Of a stretch of DNA of 64,000 nt, positions 45,901 to 56,900 are shown piece by piece. Every line of letters starts with the position of its first letter. Within the stretch, counting starts at the first letter, position 1. The DNA lies in NCBI GenBank assembly GCA_005765155.1, contig VCCP01000002.1:310001-374000 (forward strand), written 5' to 3'. A program made the position numbers and the translations under genes. A model generated the notes under the pieces. It did not search any database, was not told the origin of the DNA, and worked only from the letters and a program-made list of their open reading frames with translations. The DNA is from Zelopaecilomyces penicillatus (lineage: Eukaryota > Ascomycota > Sordariomycetes > Hypocreales > Pseudodiploosporaceae).

Positions 45901-48900
45901 CGGGACAGCATTCTCTCCTACCTTCCTTGCTGCCAGAGGTTGCCAGCCCTGCACTGCGGACCTTCCTGTATAGCAACCCAACTTGAACATCAAACATGCA
46001 AACAATTTGATTCTCTGCCGCCCGAAAAGCATCGGCTTGCGGTTCTTCCAATGACAAAATACCCTCTGTCACAGTTTACTCATTCCTGCATTCAACCCCA
46101 TGAGGCTATGTACAATGAACAGTGCTTCGCGAAAAGGAAGGTGGGAAACACCGGAGCAGAGGCCAGTCAGTATGCAATATTATCTATGCGAACTGTTCGG
46201 CCTGCATATCCATGGCACAGATGAAGCATGCTGAGAGAGTTTATGGCATGATGCGACACAGAAGAGCGCACTCAGAAGGTTTACACGCGGCATCGAGATC
46301 ATCCGGCAATACGGTAGCGAATCACGCCAGAGGGGTTTCAAGGGGGCCGTGCTGGTCTGGCCACAATATGCTGACCCTGCCCAGCTGATCTAGCCATGTT
46401 TCTAGAACGTCGGGCCTTCATGGGCCTTCTGTTTACCCCCACCGTTCGGCGGCTGTCCTTTACGGATTTTGATACCTGGCACGGCTTGTCTGGAGATGGA
46501 GAGCCACCACTCGGACTCAGCAGCCAACGCGCTCTCGGAAGACCGCTGGTGACAACATGTATCGTCACTGAGATGCTGTACTGCGACAAGGGATGGGCTA
46601 TTAATCATCGCGGGAGCGGTTTGCCACACTCTTTATGCATTGCAATCGGTTCAATTTGACTCTCTCGTTTGCCGTCTTTGCATCGCCAAGGATGCGTGAC
46701 GATCGCCCCTCAAGAACGAAATAGTTACCCCTCAAACCTCAGCTGTTGTTGTTGCACTTAATGGCCAGCGCCCGTTCTTAATTGGAGGAACCAAGACGGT
46801 CTGCTCCCCGCAGATCCGCTATGCATTCAAAGTTGCAACAGATATTTGCACCCTGTTTGAGAGTTTGGTCGCGAAGACAGCGGCGGGCTCCGTCATTTCA
46901 GCTCACCTCTGTCAAGACCCCTGGCTTCACGCACCAGAAAGTCTTCCAAATTCACTACGTGTACATCAATGGTGCGCATAATCACCACGAACAAAATAGC
47001 GCATAGCACACTGTCGTCGCTTCCCAACCAGTGCTTCAACGAATGACGAGCGACTCTTGACGAGCTGATGCCACAGGGGCTGTTGCGTCTGAAAGCCGGA
47101 TCCATACTCAAATAATACGGGTCGTGGTTTTGTTTTTCAGTTATGCCTGGTGCAGAGTAGTTTTCATCCGACATGTTGTCACTCATGCGGTATCTAATTC
47201 CTCGGCCGAAGCCTATAATCAGACAAGTTAGCTTAAGCTAGGTTCAATTTTGACAGCTTCCCTGAGGGGTGCTGCTCTCACTCAGCCTTACGAATCTGAC
47301 TGCACCCCCGCCTCCGTCAATTGGTTAGCAAGCTAGTATCTCGAGATCTTTCCCTGTGCGAGTGAAGAAGCCTAGGATCTGCGCCATTATTTTCTACTTT
47401 ACGAGTAGGCCAGCCTTAGTTCAAGCCATGACAAGGACTGAGACCACTGGCGCGATACGATTGGCAAAAATGTCAGGCGCCCTCTGCACGCTAATGTTCT
47501 CTGTCCTGGCAATAGAGACTGGAGCAGCCTCTTTCACTTGACCCCGACCCTCCTTCCAACTTGTTGCCGCCCAACGCTTGAATATTTTGACACACCGTGC
47601 TTACACATCTTGGACCATCTTACTACTCTTGGTAAGTAACATGGGCAAGCCGCTGTCATCCATGGGTTGACGACGGTCTGTGGCTGCCTGGGCATCCTGC
47701 AAATCTTGCCATCTAGTTGAACCAACGCCAATGATTATTGAACTTACGTCACAAGTCTCAACTCCTGCGGTATTACAGGGAGCGAGATGCCTAATTATTG
47801 GTTATTCACTTCTAGTCTAACACTTCATCTTCATTTGGGAGCTCTAGGAAAGCGGTGAATGAAGTGGCCATGTCATCGTGCTTTGGAGCAAATACTACTT
47901 CTACCTATAATATACCTATTCAAATGATATCATGGGAAAGAGGCTTCTCCCATGTCAGCTGGACTGCCAGGCAAGTGCTGTCTTGAGCCACAGCCACCAG
48001 ATCAGCGGCCCCAACCATTGCATGAATAATGATGCTTTACGATAAGCCATCTGTTCACATCTCAGCACCGGTGCTGTTTTCGGTAACCCGGTTCATGCAG
48101 GATGAATCTATGTATCCGCCGCCTAGCTAACCATCTCGCAAACTGACTGGTCAACCGCTGTCTTTCAGCTTTACCAACGATGTGATGGCGTAGCGGGGCT
48201 GCCTGCCTTCGTAATGGTTGGTTACCTTACTACTACCACAGCCACACTATCCGGGGAATTACTACTTCTAAAACATGAGCCCTCGGTGATTTTAAGAAGC
48301 TCGCGAATTTTTTTTACTGTGTATAAGCTGTGTCCAGCGGCGTTGCGTACTTGATCATAGCTGCGAAGTTCAGGACCAACACTCTTTTGACGCCAGCCTG
48401 AGTCAGCGACTCACCTGACGCCAAAGCCATGCGAGCCTACAAGCACCTGGCTCAAAAGAGTTGTTCAAATCGCTTCGAATCCGTGCCGGGTGTTGGTTGC
48501 AACCCTCCCCCCACTACGAGCCCCAGAACCAACCAACAAGGTGGGAAAACACCGCCGATGTGACACCCTCTTTTATATGGAGAGAGTTTAAATGGTATAT
48601 TTGACTGAGATATCAAACTATGTCTAGATTTAGCTGAAGATTTCAAGAGATGTCTCTATGAAATGTCTCGAGGTGGTCCCCGCTATACATTTTCTTCCAC
48701 CCAGTTACCAGCTAGCCGCACTCCTCCATGTGTGTTTTTTGTTAGGGGTGCTGATATCCTCATCGCCTTCTTGTTAAGTGTTGCAGGCAAACTGTTAGCT
48801 TCAATATCCTCCGATCATTGCTTGAATCGTCATATTGCTGCGCATACTCATTCTCCACATACTCTACAAAACAACGTTTTATTGCGCCGCACGCCAGAGC

Positions 48901-49522
48901 CTTTCGTATGACCGCCTGTCGAGGCATTTCAGGCCGAGGGTTTTTGTCGTGAGTTGGCTTCACTAGTCTGGCAATAGCCGCTGGGTAAGATTGCATATTG
49001 CGTGTATCACAAGAACTGCAGTATCCCAAGTACGAGCATTTTGGTTGTGGCGGGGGCGGCTGTCAACCAATTAATTTTCCCGCCAATCCGGCTGGAGTGA
49101 ACTTTGACTGGGCGAGAATGAACGATCGCCCGGTTCAAAAGATGGACACACCATAGCAGAATCTCATGAAAGAAAGTGTATTGAAAGATAAAAGCGCCAT
49201 CAGAGAGAAGCCCGCGATCCCAGGCACCTTTGCGCATGATCATTTGTGTTTTACTGAATTCAAACCCATCCCTATGTAATGTTCGCAAGTCACTGGAAAA
49301 AAAAAAAAAAGGAGAACCACGTTTTCCGCTGTGTGTAACGCTGCCCCTATTGTTTCCCAAATCAAAAACGGAGCGACTGGAAAGAATGCCAAGAAGAATG
49401 TTCTCCGCCCAGGATATCAAAGAAGCATATAAACGGCATGAGACTTGACACAAAAAAGTAAAAAGGAGATTCGACGCCTTTAAACTGCCATACCCTCCTG
49501 TGAACATCTTTGTCATGAAATC
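42998..49522. other. Gene-poor intergenic stretch of 6.5 kb
   Basis: No gene that I can support. Frames of up to 145 codons (for example near 44164-44601) overlap in several registers and show no domain. One 97-codon minus-strand frame at 46893-47186 contains a hydrophobic stretch, but without introns, homology or a convincing context I leave it out. There are poly-G (about 45704-45717) and poly-A (about 49298-49311) runs. The right end should hold the 3' UTR of Mbp1. Confidence 0.5.
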
Positions 49523-51868
49523 TTATAACGTGACGGCAAAATCCATGGATTCAGGCCCTGTTGATCCGTCCATGTCGTGCACGTCCCTTTCCTCTTCCAT
49601 CATGTCGATGAGACTATCGAGATTCATATCCAGACTTTCGCCGTCCTTGGGGTCCAGACATCTCTTGAGCAGTTTCCTGTACTTTTCAATCTTATCCCCG
49701 ACGCCGACCATACTAAGGGCGTCAACGTACTCTGCTTCTGCCTGGCGCTGCTCGGCTAACAAGCCGGTAAGCTGGCGGGAGAGATTGAGTCTCTCATCGT
49801 AGGTGTCATCCTGAGCGGCGGCGGCGGCGTCACCGTTGACCCTGGCCATCTCGCCGTCGACGGCCTGGTGGATGTGCAGCCGGTTCTGGTGTGTGATGAG
49901 GGATAGCACCTGATGTTTGGCTAGGTTGGCCTCGTTTGAGATTTTGGCGGCCACGTCGTCGGGCTCCATCTGTGCTTCGAGCTCGGCGATCTGCTGGCGC
50001 GCCACGTTGAGCTCTGCCTGCGTGTTGGTCAGGATCCGCCGGGCCTCGACCTCGGCCACGTCCTTTTCTTGCCACTCCTCGTCGTAGCTCTTGGCAAGAT
50101 CCTGGAACTTCTCCATAATGAGGGGCGAAATGCGGGACTGCACCGTGTTGGCAGCTGCCGACTGGAAAGCGGAGGGGGTCTTCCGCGATACCTTGTCCGA
50201 GAAAGCGTCGCGGAAGGTTGCATGTCTCTGCGATTCAGGGGCAAACGGCGACGATGACCGCTGTGGCCCACGGTCCTTTTTCGTAGCGTTGAGTTCCATA
50301 ATCAGATCCTCTGCCCGAACTCCTTCATTGTTTGCAAGATCCGTCGATGCATTGCGGCCCAGCAGCGCGCGGATGCATTTCCTAGCGTTGCGGTGTGCTG
50401 CGAGATGCAGCGCTGTGTTTCCCTCGTTGTCCTGCACGTCGAGAAGCAGCTGGAAAGCACCAGGGTCCAACGCCTCCTGCAGTTTGTTGAGGATATTGTC
50501 AAGGTAGTACCGTGAGCAGGAAGGGCTGTAGACACGGCCGTTTTTCATAATGGCGGCATGGTGAATTACGGTACACCCTTGATTGTCCCGAGCGTCCACC
50601 GTCTCAAACATCTCCTTCAGAACGGCTGGGAAGGACTGCTTCTCGTAGCAGTTTGTGAAGTTTACTGATCTCATGAATGGGGTTTCGCCCCGAATGTTCT
50701 TCACGGTAATGTTTGCGTTGAACCGTTTGAGTTGCTTAATGACATCTACATCACCCATTGCAGAGGCCCAATGCAGGGCAGTGTGATTTTCGGCATCGAT
50801 TAGCCAATTAGGTTGGAAGTTTGGCGGCGGATCCGGCTTGACAGCAGGCTGCTCGTTTCTAGAGAGAAGAAAATAGTCCAACAGTTCGTCGCCATAGAGA
50901 GCATGTTGTTGCTCCGTCAGATCTTGCATCTGCTCCTCACGTTTCCGCTTCCTCTGCGCATTTGTCATGTGAGCCATGTCGAAGCGATCATCCTCGGCCA
51001 TGTACGATGCCGAAGCCACTGTGAGATTGTCTGGCGTATCGTCTTCCGCCATCACGCTGTCTGGTTTCTCCAGCTCCTCAACAACGGGTATGGTAGCTAT
51101 TTTATGTGAGCCAAGAGCACACAGGACTCAACGCAAAAAGTCAAGACATACCAGAGTTCCATTTAGGTAAAGGAGGACGAGGTTTGGGTCCCTTGGGTTT
51201 GGTGACATGTCGCGGGGCGGGAGGGGGGCTCTCATCGCCGGGCATGAATTCAAAAATCGGCCGTATTCTTTCATAGACGCTATGGCGTTGTGCGAGTGAC
51301 TCTCCACCTTCTAGGGGAATCCATGTTCCTAGTTTCGTTAGCATTTTGTCGCTGGCCATGAATTAGCCTTAGCGGACCTTGATATTTGCCGTAGCCTCCC
51401 TGAATTTTCTCATGGACATCCTTTTGAACATCTCGCTCAAGAATCCTAGTTCGTGCGGGCTTGTCGAAGCCGGCAGCTTTTAAAATGTGGGTTGCATTGA
51501 TCCAGTCGTCATGCCTCCTTCGCATAACATGTTCTTTAAAATCGGCGCCGAATTGGAATTCATATACAGGTATCTAGCACGCCAGGCTGTTAGCAAAATG
51601 AAATTTCGAAGACTTTTTCCAGAGGGTAGGCAAGACAAGCAGATTGGTCAGGGGTAATCATGCGATGCTAGCGACTTCGTGACAAGCAGAATCGGTTCCA
51701 TAACGCAACGTGTATCTCTGCCTCCGCCCTCCACCACTGTAGGCCCCAAGCCATTGAAGTCTGCAATCATGACCAGACGAGACAGGTGTTTCTTACTCCA
51801 CTATATGTGGCACTGTAGATGCCAGGACCTGTTGGTGGTGGTGCTGCTGGAACACTGGCCTTGACCAT
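49523..51868 (-). CDS. mbp1: APSES transcription factor Mbp1 (MBF G1/S cell-cycle regulator)
   Basis: Four exons on the minus strand, 51868-51797, 51573-51378, 51328-51152 and 51096-49523, give about 672 residues. The N-terminal APSES/KilA-N DNA-binding domain spans exons 1-3: IPVYEFQF, MRRRHDDWINATHILKAAGF, RTRILERDVQKDVHEKIQGG, YGKYQGTWIPLE, RHSVYERIRPIFEF. Two clear ankyrin blocks follow at about residues 250-295 (HTALHWASAMGDVDVIKQL) and 370-412 (GNTALHLAAHRNARKCIRALL). The C-terminal third is coiled coil, the part that binds the Swi6 partner in yeast. Order and spacing are those of Mbp1 rather than StuA-type APSES proteins, which lack ankyrins. MBF binds MCB elements (ACGCGT) and drives G1/S genes. 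The gene is divergent from Arp1, with 679 bp between the starts. Confidence 0.96.
51097..51796 (-). other. Three Mbp1 introns
   Basis: Introns are 51796-51574 (223 nt, GTAAGA...CTAG), 51377-51329 (49 nt, weak donor GTCCGC, branch TGCTAAC, acceptor CTAG) and 51151-51097 (55 nt, GTATGT...ATAG). Each restores the conserved APSES reading frame. The middle one is unusually short and its donor is poor. Confidence 0.88.
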
Positions 51869-52547
51869 ATCAGCGGTTTGTTGATCGGTCACGCATACAA
51901 AAAGGTTTGGTGCGAGTACAGGCGATATCAGTCGTGCGGCGGGTGAAAAGTGGCGATGGTAGATGAGATTGGTCGACTGAAGCAAAATGGGATGTTGCGT
52001 GGAGTGGTTGATTGGAGCTATCTGGACTTTTGCAGGGTTGGGAGATGGACCAGCAACTGGTTGTCTGGCATGGACGCGTTCAACGAGGGAGGGAGACGCG
52101 CAGAAACGCGAAGCACTTTAAGTGCAGTACTGCCTCAGGCGGCATTGCATTGACCCCGAAAGGCTCTACTCACGTGATGTGGCTGCCACACCTCCCCTGA
52201 CGGAGGCTGAACAGTCGGGGCCAAACGCGCGCCGTGGCTTTAATGGAGCTCCCCTGATGCCGCCCAAACCAACGAAATCAACAGAGAGACATCAATTGAC
52301 GACGACGATATTGCATAGCCGGGACGATCGACGGCTGATTCTGTGAGCTCTGGAACGCTGCTGCAATAACAACAATTCGGGGCTGCACCCCACTGGTCGA
52401 TGTTGGGGAGCTAGGGAAGCTGGGCAGCTATTCAGGTACTGTTTGTTTGGGCGACGGTGAGGAGCATCAACACAGCTGGTCGGGGTTAGAGAAAGGGGGG
52501 CAACCAGCAACTAGCAACACCCTTTTTCCCCACCACGATACGCAAAT
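51869..52547. promoter_or_regulatory. Bidirectional promoter between mbp1 and arp1
   Basis: 679 bp separate the two divergent start codons. The sequence has no coding potential and carries pyrimidine-rich stretches before arp1. I did not recognise specific operators. Confidence 0.5.
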
Positions 52548-53867
52548 ATGGCCGAAGTACTACACAATGCACCAATTGTCCTAGACAACGGGTCAGGGAC
52601 AATCCGCGCTGGATTCGCTGGAGACGATCTTCCCAAATGCTTCTTCCCGTCATGGGTTGGTCGACCGAAGCATCTACGAGTTCTGGCCGGTGCCCTTGAA
52701 GGCGATGTCTTTATAGGTCAGAAAGCTGCGACGGAACTTCGAGGTCTCCTAAAAATCAACTATCCGTTAGAGCATGGTATCGTGACCGACTGGGATGATA
52801 TGGAGAGGATCTGGGAGTATGTCTACGGTGAAGGACTCAAGACACTAAGTGAAGAGGTTCGTGGCGGATAACTGAATAAGAACAAGAGCCGTTGAACAGC
52901 GTTAACAGCCTCCCTGCAGCATCCTGTTTTGTTAACAGAGCCACCGCTGAACCCCCGGAGCAATCGAGATGCGGCCGCACAGATCCTCTTTGAAACCTTC
53001 AATGTACCAGCGCTACATACATCAATCCAGGCCGTTCTTTCGCTTTATGCCAGCGGTCGGACAACAGGCATCGTCCTCGACTCGGGTGATGGCGTCTCAC
53101 ATGCGGTGCCGGTCTATGAAGGGTTTGCCATGCCCAACAGCATACAGCGAATCGATGTGGCAGGTCGAGATGTAACGGAGTATTTGCAGATGTTGCTACG
53201 AAAAAGCGGTTACATTTTCCATACAAGCGCTGAGAAGGAGGTTGTGCGCCTGATAAAGGAAAGTGTGACCTATGTCGCACACGACCCGAAGAAAGAGGAG
53301 AGGGATTGGATCGGTGTCAAGCCGAGCGAGAGCAAATTCGCCGAATACGTCCTACCAGACGGTCATAAATTGAAGGTATGGCAGCTTGATCACATATGAA
53401 TACTAGTGGGGTAACGCTGACTTGGGTTAAAACAGATTGGCGCTGAGCGATTCAGAGCGCCGGAGATTCTCTTCGATCCTGAAATTATCGGCCAGGAATA
53501 TCCCGGTGTTCACCAAATTGTCGTCGACGCAATCAATCGTACTGATCTTGATTTGCGCAAATCTCTCTACAGCAACATTGTCCTCTCAGGAGGAAGCACG
53601 CTTACGAAAGGATTCGGCGACCGGCTCCTAACCGAGCTGCAGAAGTTGGCTGTCAAAGATATGCGGATTAAGATCTTTGCGCCCCCTGAGCGTAAATACT
53701 CAACCTGGATTGGAGGCAGTATTTTGGCAGGACTGAGTACATTCCGCAAGGTGAGTTTCTTAGGCCCTGCATAACACTACGAGCTGTGCTTACACGTATG
53801 ACAGATGCTGGTGAGCATTGACGATTGGCATGAGAATCCAGACATCATCCACACCAAATTCACTTGA
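52548..53867 (+). CDS. arp1: Actin-related protein Arp1 (centractin, dynactin filament subunit)
   Basis: Four exons, 52548-52856, 52920-53375, 53436-53750 and 53805-53867, give 380 residues, the usual centractin length. Actin-fold blocks are all present: IVLDNGSGTIRAGFAGDDLP (phosphate loop 1), WVGRPKHLRVL, HPVLLTEPPLNPR, GIVLDSGDGVSHAVPVYEGF (phosphate loop 2), IVLSGGSTLTKGFGDRL and YSTWIGGSILAGLSTF (adenosine site). Differences from actin, such as VGRPKH and the C-terminal DDWHENPDIIHTKF, mark it as Arp1. Arp1 forms the short filament of dynactin that activates cytoplasmic dynein; the Neurospora homologue ro-4 is needed for nuclear distribution in hyphae. The last exon is only 63 nt. All introns are 54-63 nt with GT...CAG borders. 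Confidence 0.97.
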
Positions 53868-54598
53868 AGCGCGACCCAGAAGAAATCGTCGCGCTGGCTT
53901 TACCGTGAGAAACAGCTTTCCCTCTTAGCGTTTGTTTCATTGCTGGTCAGTCAGAGAAACGATTCAAATATACTTATGAGGGCGGCGGCTGTTAAGATGC
54001 GTACGCCGCCAACATGTGTTTGGCGTCGAATGAGTTAGAAAACCATCCGAGGTGGAGCCACCCGGCTGAAGTAGTGTAGCTGTATTTATGAACGGTTTGG
54101 TTACGACGAGGAACGAAGTCATATGCCATGGAAGCAAGCTAGAGAGAGGGGCATAATATTGCTGGAGTGTGGGAGTGTAGGGCTTTATCTGATAGATAGA
54201 GAAAACCAAATGATACCCTTATGTGTTGTTGGTATGAAGTGTAGAGAGGAGAGAGGATTTGTGTACAAAGATACTGTGATTGTTGCTGTTGATTGCGGAT
54301 CCCGCAGTTCGGTGATGAACATCAGGAAGCGGTTTGTTTATGGCTGATCAATTACGGCAACATAGAGTAGACGGGCGTATGATAAGAAAAAAGGATGAAG
54401 CCATAGCTCTAAACGTTGTAAGATGGCCTAAATAATCTGCTTAATTAGAATTTATAGAAGTTTCTAAATGTTGTTAGAAATGGCTAGACATTGGTACTAG
54501 AGGTGAACATGATGGAAATCCATTGGTGTGCGCACAGCTGTGTTTTGTTTGCTCTCTCGACAGGTAATGAACCTCATGCTATCATAAATCCATCAAAT
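53868..54598. other. Intergenic, 3' flank of arp1
   Basis: AT-rich spacer up to the tRNA-Val gene. No coding signal. A short stretch with repeated AGAAATTTC-like words (about 54448-54490) resembles the degenerate tract at 38.8 kb. Confidence 0.55.
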
Positions 54599-54673
54599 GG
54601 TTTCGTAGTCTAGTTGGTTTATGGCATCTCGCTCACACCGAGAAGGTCCCCGGTTCGAGCCCGGGCGGAACCA
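54599..54673 (+). tRNA. tRNA-Val(CAC), intronless
   Basis: The acceptor stem GGTTTCG pairs with CGGAACC (one G-T pair), followed by A73. The anticodon stem TCTCG/CGAGA encloses loop CTCACAC, anticodon CAC for valine GUG codons. The T-arm CCCCG-GTTCGAG-CCCGGG region is standard. No intron is present. The terminator TTTTT follows at 54677-54681. Confidence 0.96.
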
Positions 54674-54676
54674 AAC

Positions 54677-54681
54677 TTTTT
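54677..54681 (+). terminator. RNA polymerase III terminator of tRNA-Val
   Basis: Five T residues begin four bases after the tRNA 3' end. Confidence 0.85.
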
Positions 54682-55215
54682 GCATTTTCTTTTCGCCCCT
54701 GTTACGCGAATATTAAATACATGGGGGTCTGAATGACACGGCAATTTCGTTGCCGTGAGTTTATTCTTTTCCCTTTTTAGTATTGTGGATTGGGGTGTGC
54801 TATCTCGATCGGATCTGAACTTGTGGGTGCTTGGACTTGGCAAGATTGCTTGTTTGGGTAGTACTTTAACATGGTTTGTTTTCTCTGGGCCTACCCTGGA
54901 GATTCTGGGGGAGTGTGTAATCCTGTAATTAAAATGGTTTCAGACGCAGAAATCACTAGGTAGACATGCAATGCAACGCCAACAAGCTTGTGGTGCTGAA
55001 CACCCGTCTACATCATGTCCACATCATGCTTACAGCAAGAATTAGAGTCCAAGAACGAGACACTTTCATGATAAGTTATGTGTAGAGAAGAATACGAGTA
55101 CTGTGCTAAAGACCTCTTAAGACCATCAATTTTCTATCTGCTTTCTATCTTGAGGTAGGTTGCAAATACATGATAACACAAGTTGGTCAACTTGTTCCCC
55201 AAAAACCGAATCTTC
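54682..55215. other. Intergenic, downstream of the RiPP precursor gene
   Basis: AT-rich spacer that should contain the 3' UTR of the precursor gene (minus strand). No gene was recognised. Confidence 0.6.
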
Positions 55216-55777
55216 TCACTCCTCGGCTACATCAGCATTGGCACCCTCGCTCTTCTTGTGATAATAATTGACGCCGCGCCAAGGCTGAGGAAGCTGGCGG
55301 GATTCCAGCTCTTCAGCATCCTCATTGGCACCCTCGCTCTTCTTGTGATAGTAGTTAACACCACGCCAAGGCTGAGGAAGTTGGCGAGCCTCAAGATCTT
55401 CAGCATCAGCATCAGCATCAGTGCCCTCGCTCTTTTTGTGATAGTAGTTGACACCGCGCCAAGGCTGAGGAAGCTGGCGAGCTTCCAACTCTTCAGCATC
55501 AGCATTGGCATCAGCATCAGTGCCCTCGCTCTTCTTATGGTAGTAGTTGACACCGCGCCAAGGCTGAGGAAGCTGACGGGCGGTCAAATCCTCGCCGCCA
55601 TCGATCTCGGCTTTCACATTGACATCCTTTTCATACTAGTTAGTACATATTACACAAAGGCAAGGCAAAGAGAAGCCAGAATGAGAAGCTTACTGCAACT
55701 TTAAGGTCTGCCGTGGGAGCTGCCGTGGTACGTGCAAGTGCTTCGACAAGCAAAAGGATTGCAAAGTTCGTCTTCAT
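55216..55777 (-). CDS. Kex2-processed repeat precursor peptide of a putative dikaritin-type RiPP
   Basis: Two exons on the minus strand, 55777-55694 and 55626-55216, give about 164 residues. The N-terminus MKTNFAILLLVEALARTTAA is a good signal peptide. After a short leader come four copies of QLPQPWRGVNYYHKK (55531-55575, 55432-55476, 55339-55383, 55252-55296), identical in amino acids. Each is preceded by an acidic linker ending in (E/T)(A/S)R and followed by Lys-Lys, a Kex2-type site, then SEG. Linkers shrink from 18 to 16 to 14 residues. In known dikaritins (ustiloxin, phomopsin, asperipin-2a) such secreted multi-core precursors are cut by kexin and the Tyr-containing core is oxidatively cyclised by UstYa-type enzymes; two such genes lie just downstream in the window. 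The core itself is new to me. The acceptor could also be 9 nt upstream, adding three residues. A secreted pheromone-like peptide is the main alternative. Confidence 0.88.
55252..55575 (-). repeat. Four tandem core-peptide units with length-graded linkers
   Basis: Starts of the 45-nt core units are spaced 87, 93 and 99 bp apart. The units differ from each other at nucleotide level only at synonymous positions, while the linkers vary in sequence and length. Confidence 0.95.
55627..55693 (-). other. Intron of the precursor gene
   Basis: Donor GTAAGC at 55693, branch TACTAAC, acceptor AAAAG at 55627. A nearer AG at 55636 is also in frame but lies only four bases from the branch point, so the distal one is preferred. 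Confidence 0.8.
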
Positions 55778-55883
55778 GGTGCAGGTTTTGGGCTGCTAAG
55801 AGGATGCAGGATCGAGTGAGTGAGTTGGTGTGTTGTGGTTTGTGGTTGTGAAACAAGAGAGATATGAGAGCAAGACAGCACGC

Positions 55884-55889
55884 TTTATA
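55884..55889 (-). promoter_or_regulatory. Candidate TATA box of the precursor gene
   Basis: TATAAA on the minus strand, about 107-112 bp upstream of the start codon. The stretch between is C/A/T-rich, as in strongly expressed fungal genes. Confidence 0.55.
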
Positions 55890-56639
55890 GGTTTCTTCTC
55901 TTCTCTTGTCTAAGTATTTTAGAGACGGGGTTGAACACATACCCCCTTGCCTAGTGCCAGGGTTAAGAGCCAGGACGATGCAGTCTGTGTGGATATGATG
56001 GATAAATAGTTACTATGGAAAGGCCCTGATCATTTGACCATGCATTATTACGAATTCAGGTCCTCCCCTCCTAGTTAACTGAAATATTCTATAATAGTTA
56101 CCAGGAAACTGTGGGAAACTGTCTTCTTTTTCTAACCAACTATGATATAATCAGTTGATCTCTCAAGTCCATTTTAGTATACCATCACTTTATGGCCTTT
56201 CTTGCCCGTTTTCTCTTGTATGCTTATACCGTGGGTGTGTATGTTTGTGTGTGTCTTGTTTGTTTGTTCCTTCCAGCATAGCATGCTCCATCAAAGTATG
56301 AAGAGCTATGCGACGGTGAATAAAGAGCATCATTCCTATTCCGGCTGATCAAAAAAGCAAACCCTCTTTCTACTATAGTAAGTTGGACATTTATTTTATA
56401 AACTAATCTGTCTACGCCCGCCACGGTGAGTGAAGCCTATTAAAGGTGAGACACACCAATGCAGATGCAAGGTCTCGACAATTGCGCCGAGTTCCATAGT
56501 AGCTCACGATCGGGTGTTTATCATCCGGATTTTCATGGCTTGTAAATTCTCTCTGCATGATCTCAGTTGTGGCGGTTGCTCATTGGTGTTAAAATTTAGA
56601 GTACCTAGACTTACATAGGTACTTCGTATTGTTAACTAC

Positions 56640-56900
56640 CGACGGGGTGAAAAAAAAAACACCGCCGCTACCATATCATAAGACGGACAACTTCTTCACT
56701 GAATAATTTTCTACAAACTTTATATATAATTCTTTTAAAATAATTATTAAATAACTATTAAATAGTGTTTCAGTAAAGACAACCATTTAATAACTTTTAC
56801 TAGATTATTTCACTATTTAATTATATTATTACCAAGCTGTTCAAGCTCTCCTACAGTATGGGAGGGTGTGAAAGCGGCGGTGTATTTTTTCACCCCGTTG
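56640..56900. mobile_element. Putative MITE (non-autonomous DNA transposon) with inverted repeats and target duplication
   Basis: The left end CGACGGGGTGAAAAAA, continuing ACACCGCCGCT, is mirrored at the right end, whose reverse complement reads CAACGGGGTGAAAAAA then TACACCGCCGCT. The inverted repeats are thus about 27-30 bp with few differences. The element is flanked by the direct repeat ACTAC (56635-56639 and 56901-56905), a likely target-site duplication, possibly ACTACC. The roughly 200-bp interior is very AT-rich and non-coding. Size, inverted repeats and absence of a transposase frame define a MITE; the superfamily cannot be assigned from the sequence alone. Confidence 0.75.

Noticed and set aside
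46893..47186. 97-codon minus-strand frame with a hydrophobic stretch
   Set aside because: No homology, no introns and no context; too weak to list as a gene.
48538..48570. Possible second MITE end (GGTGGGAAAACACCGCCG)
   Set aside because: Similar to the inverted repeat at 56640, but I found no matching opposite end or target duplication nearby.
55183..55704. Long plus-strand open frame of 173 codons with hydrophobic repeats, antisense to the precursor
   Set aside because: It is the reverse-strand shadow of the four peptide repeats. It has no intron or promoter logic, while the minus-strand reading gives a signal peptide, Kex2 sites and silent-only variation.
55216..55777. Alpha-type mating pheromone precursor
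   Set aside because: The overall plan (signal peptide, repeats, dibasic sites) is similar, but the unit lacks the W-C...C-W form of hypocrealean alpha pheromones and lies beside two UstYa-family genes. It is kept only as an alternative.
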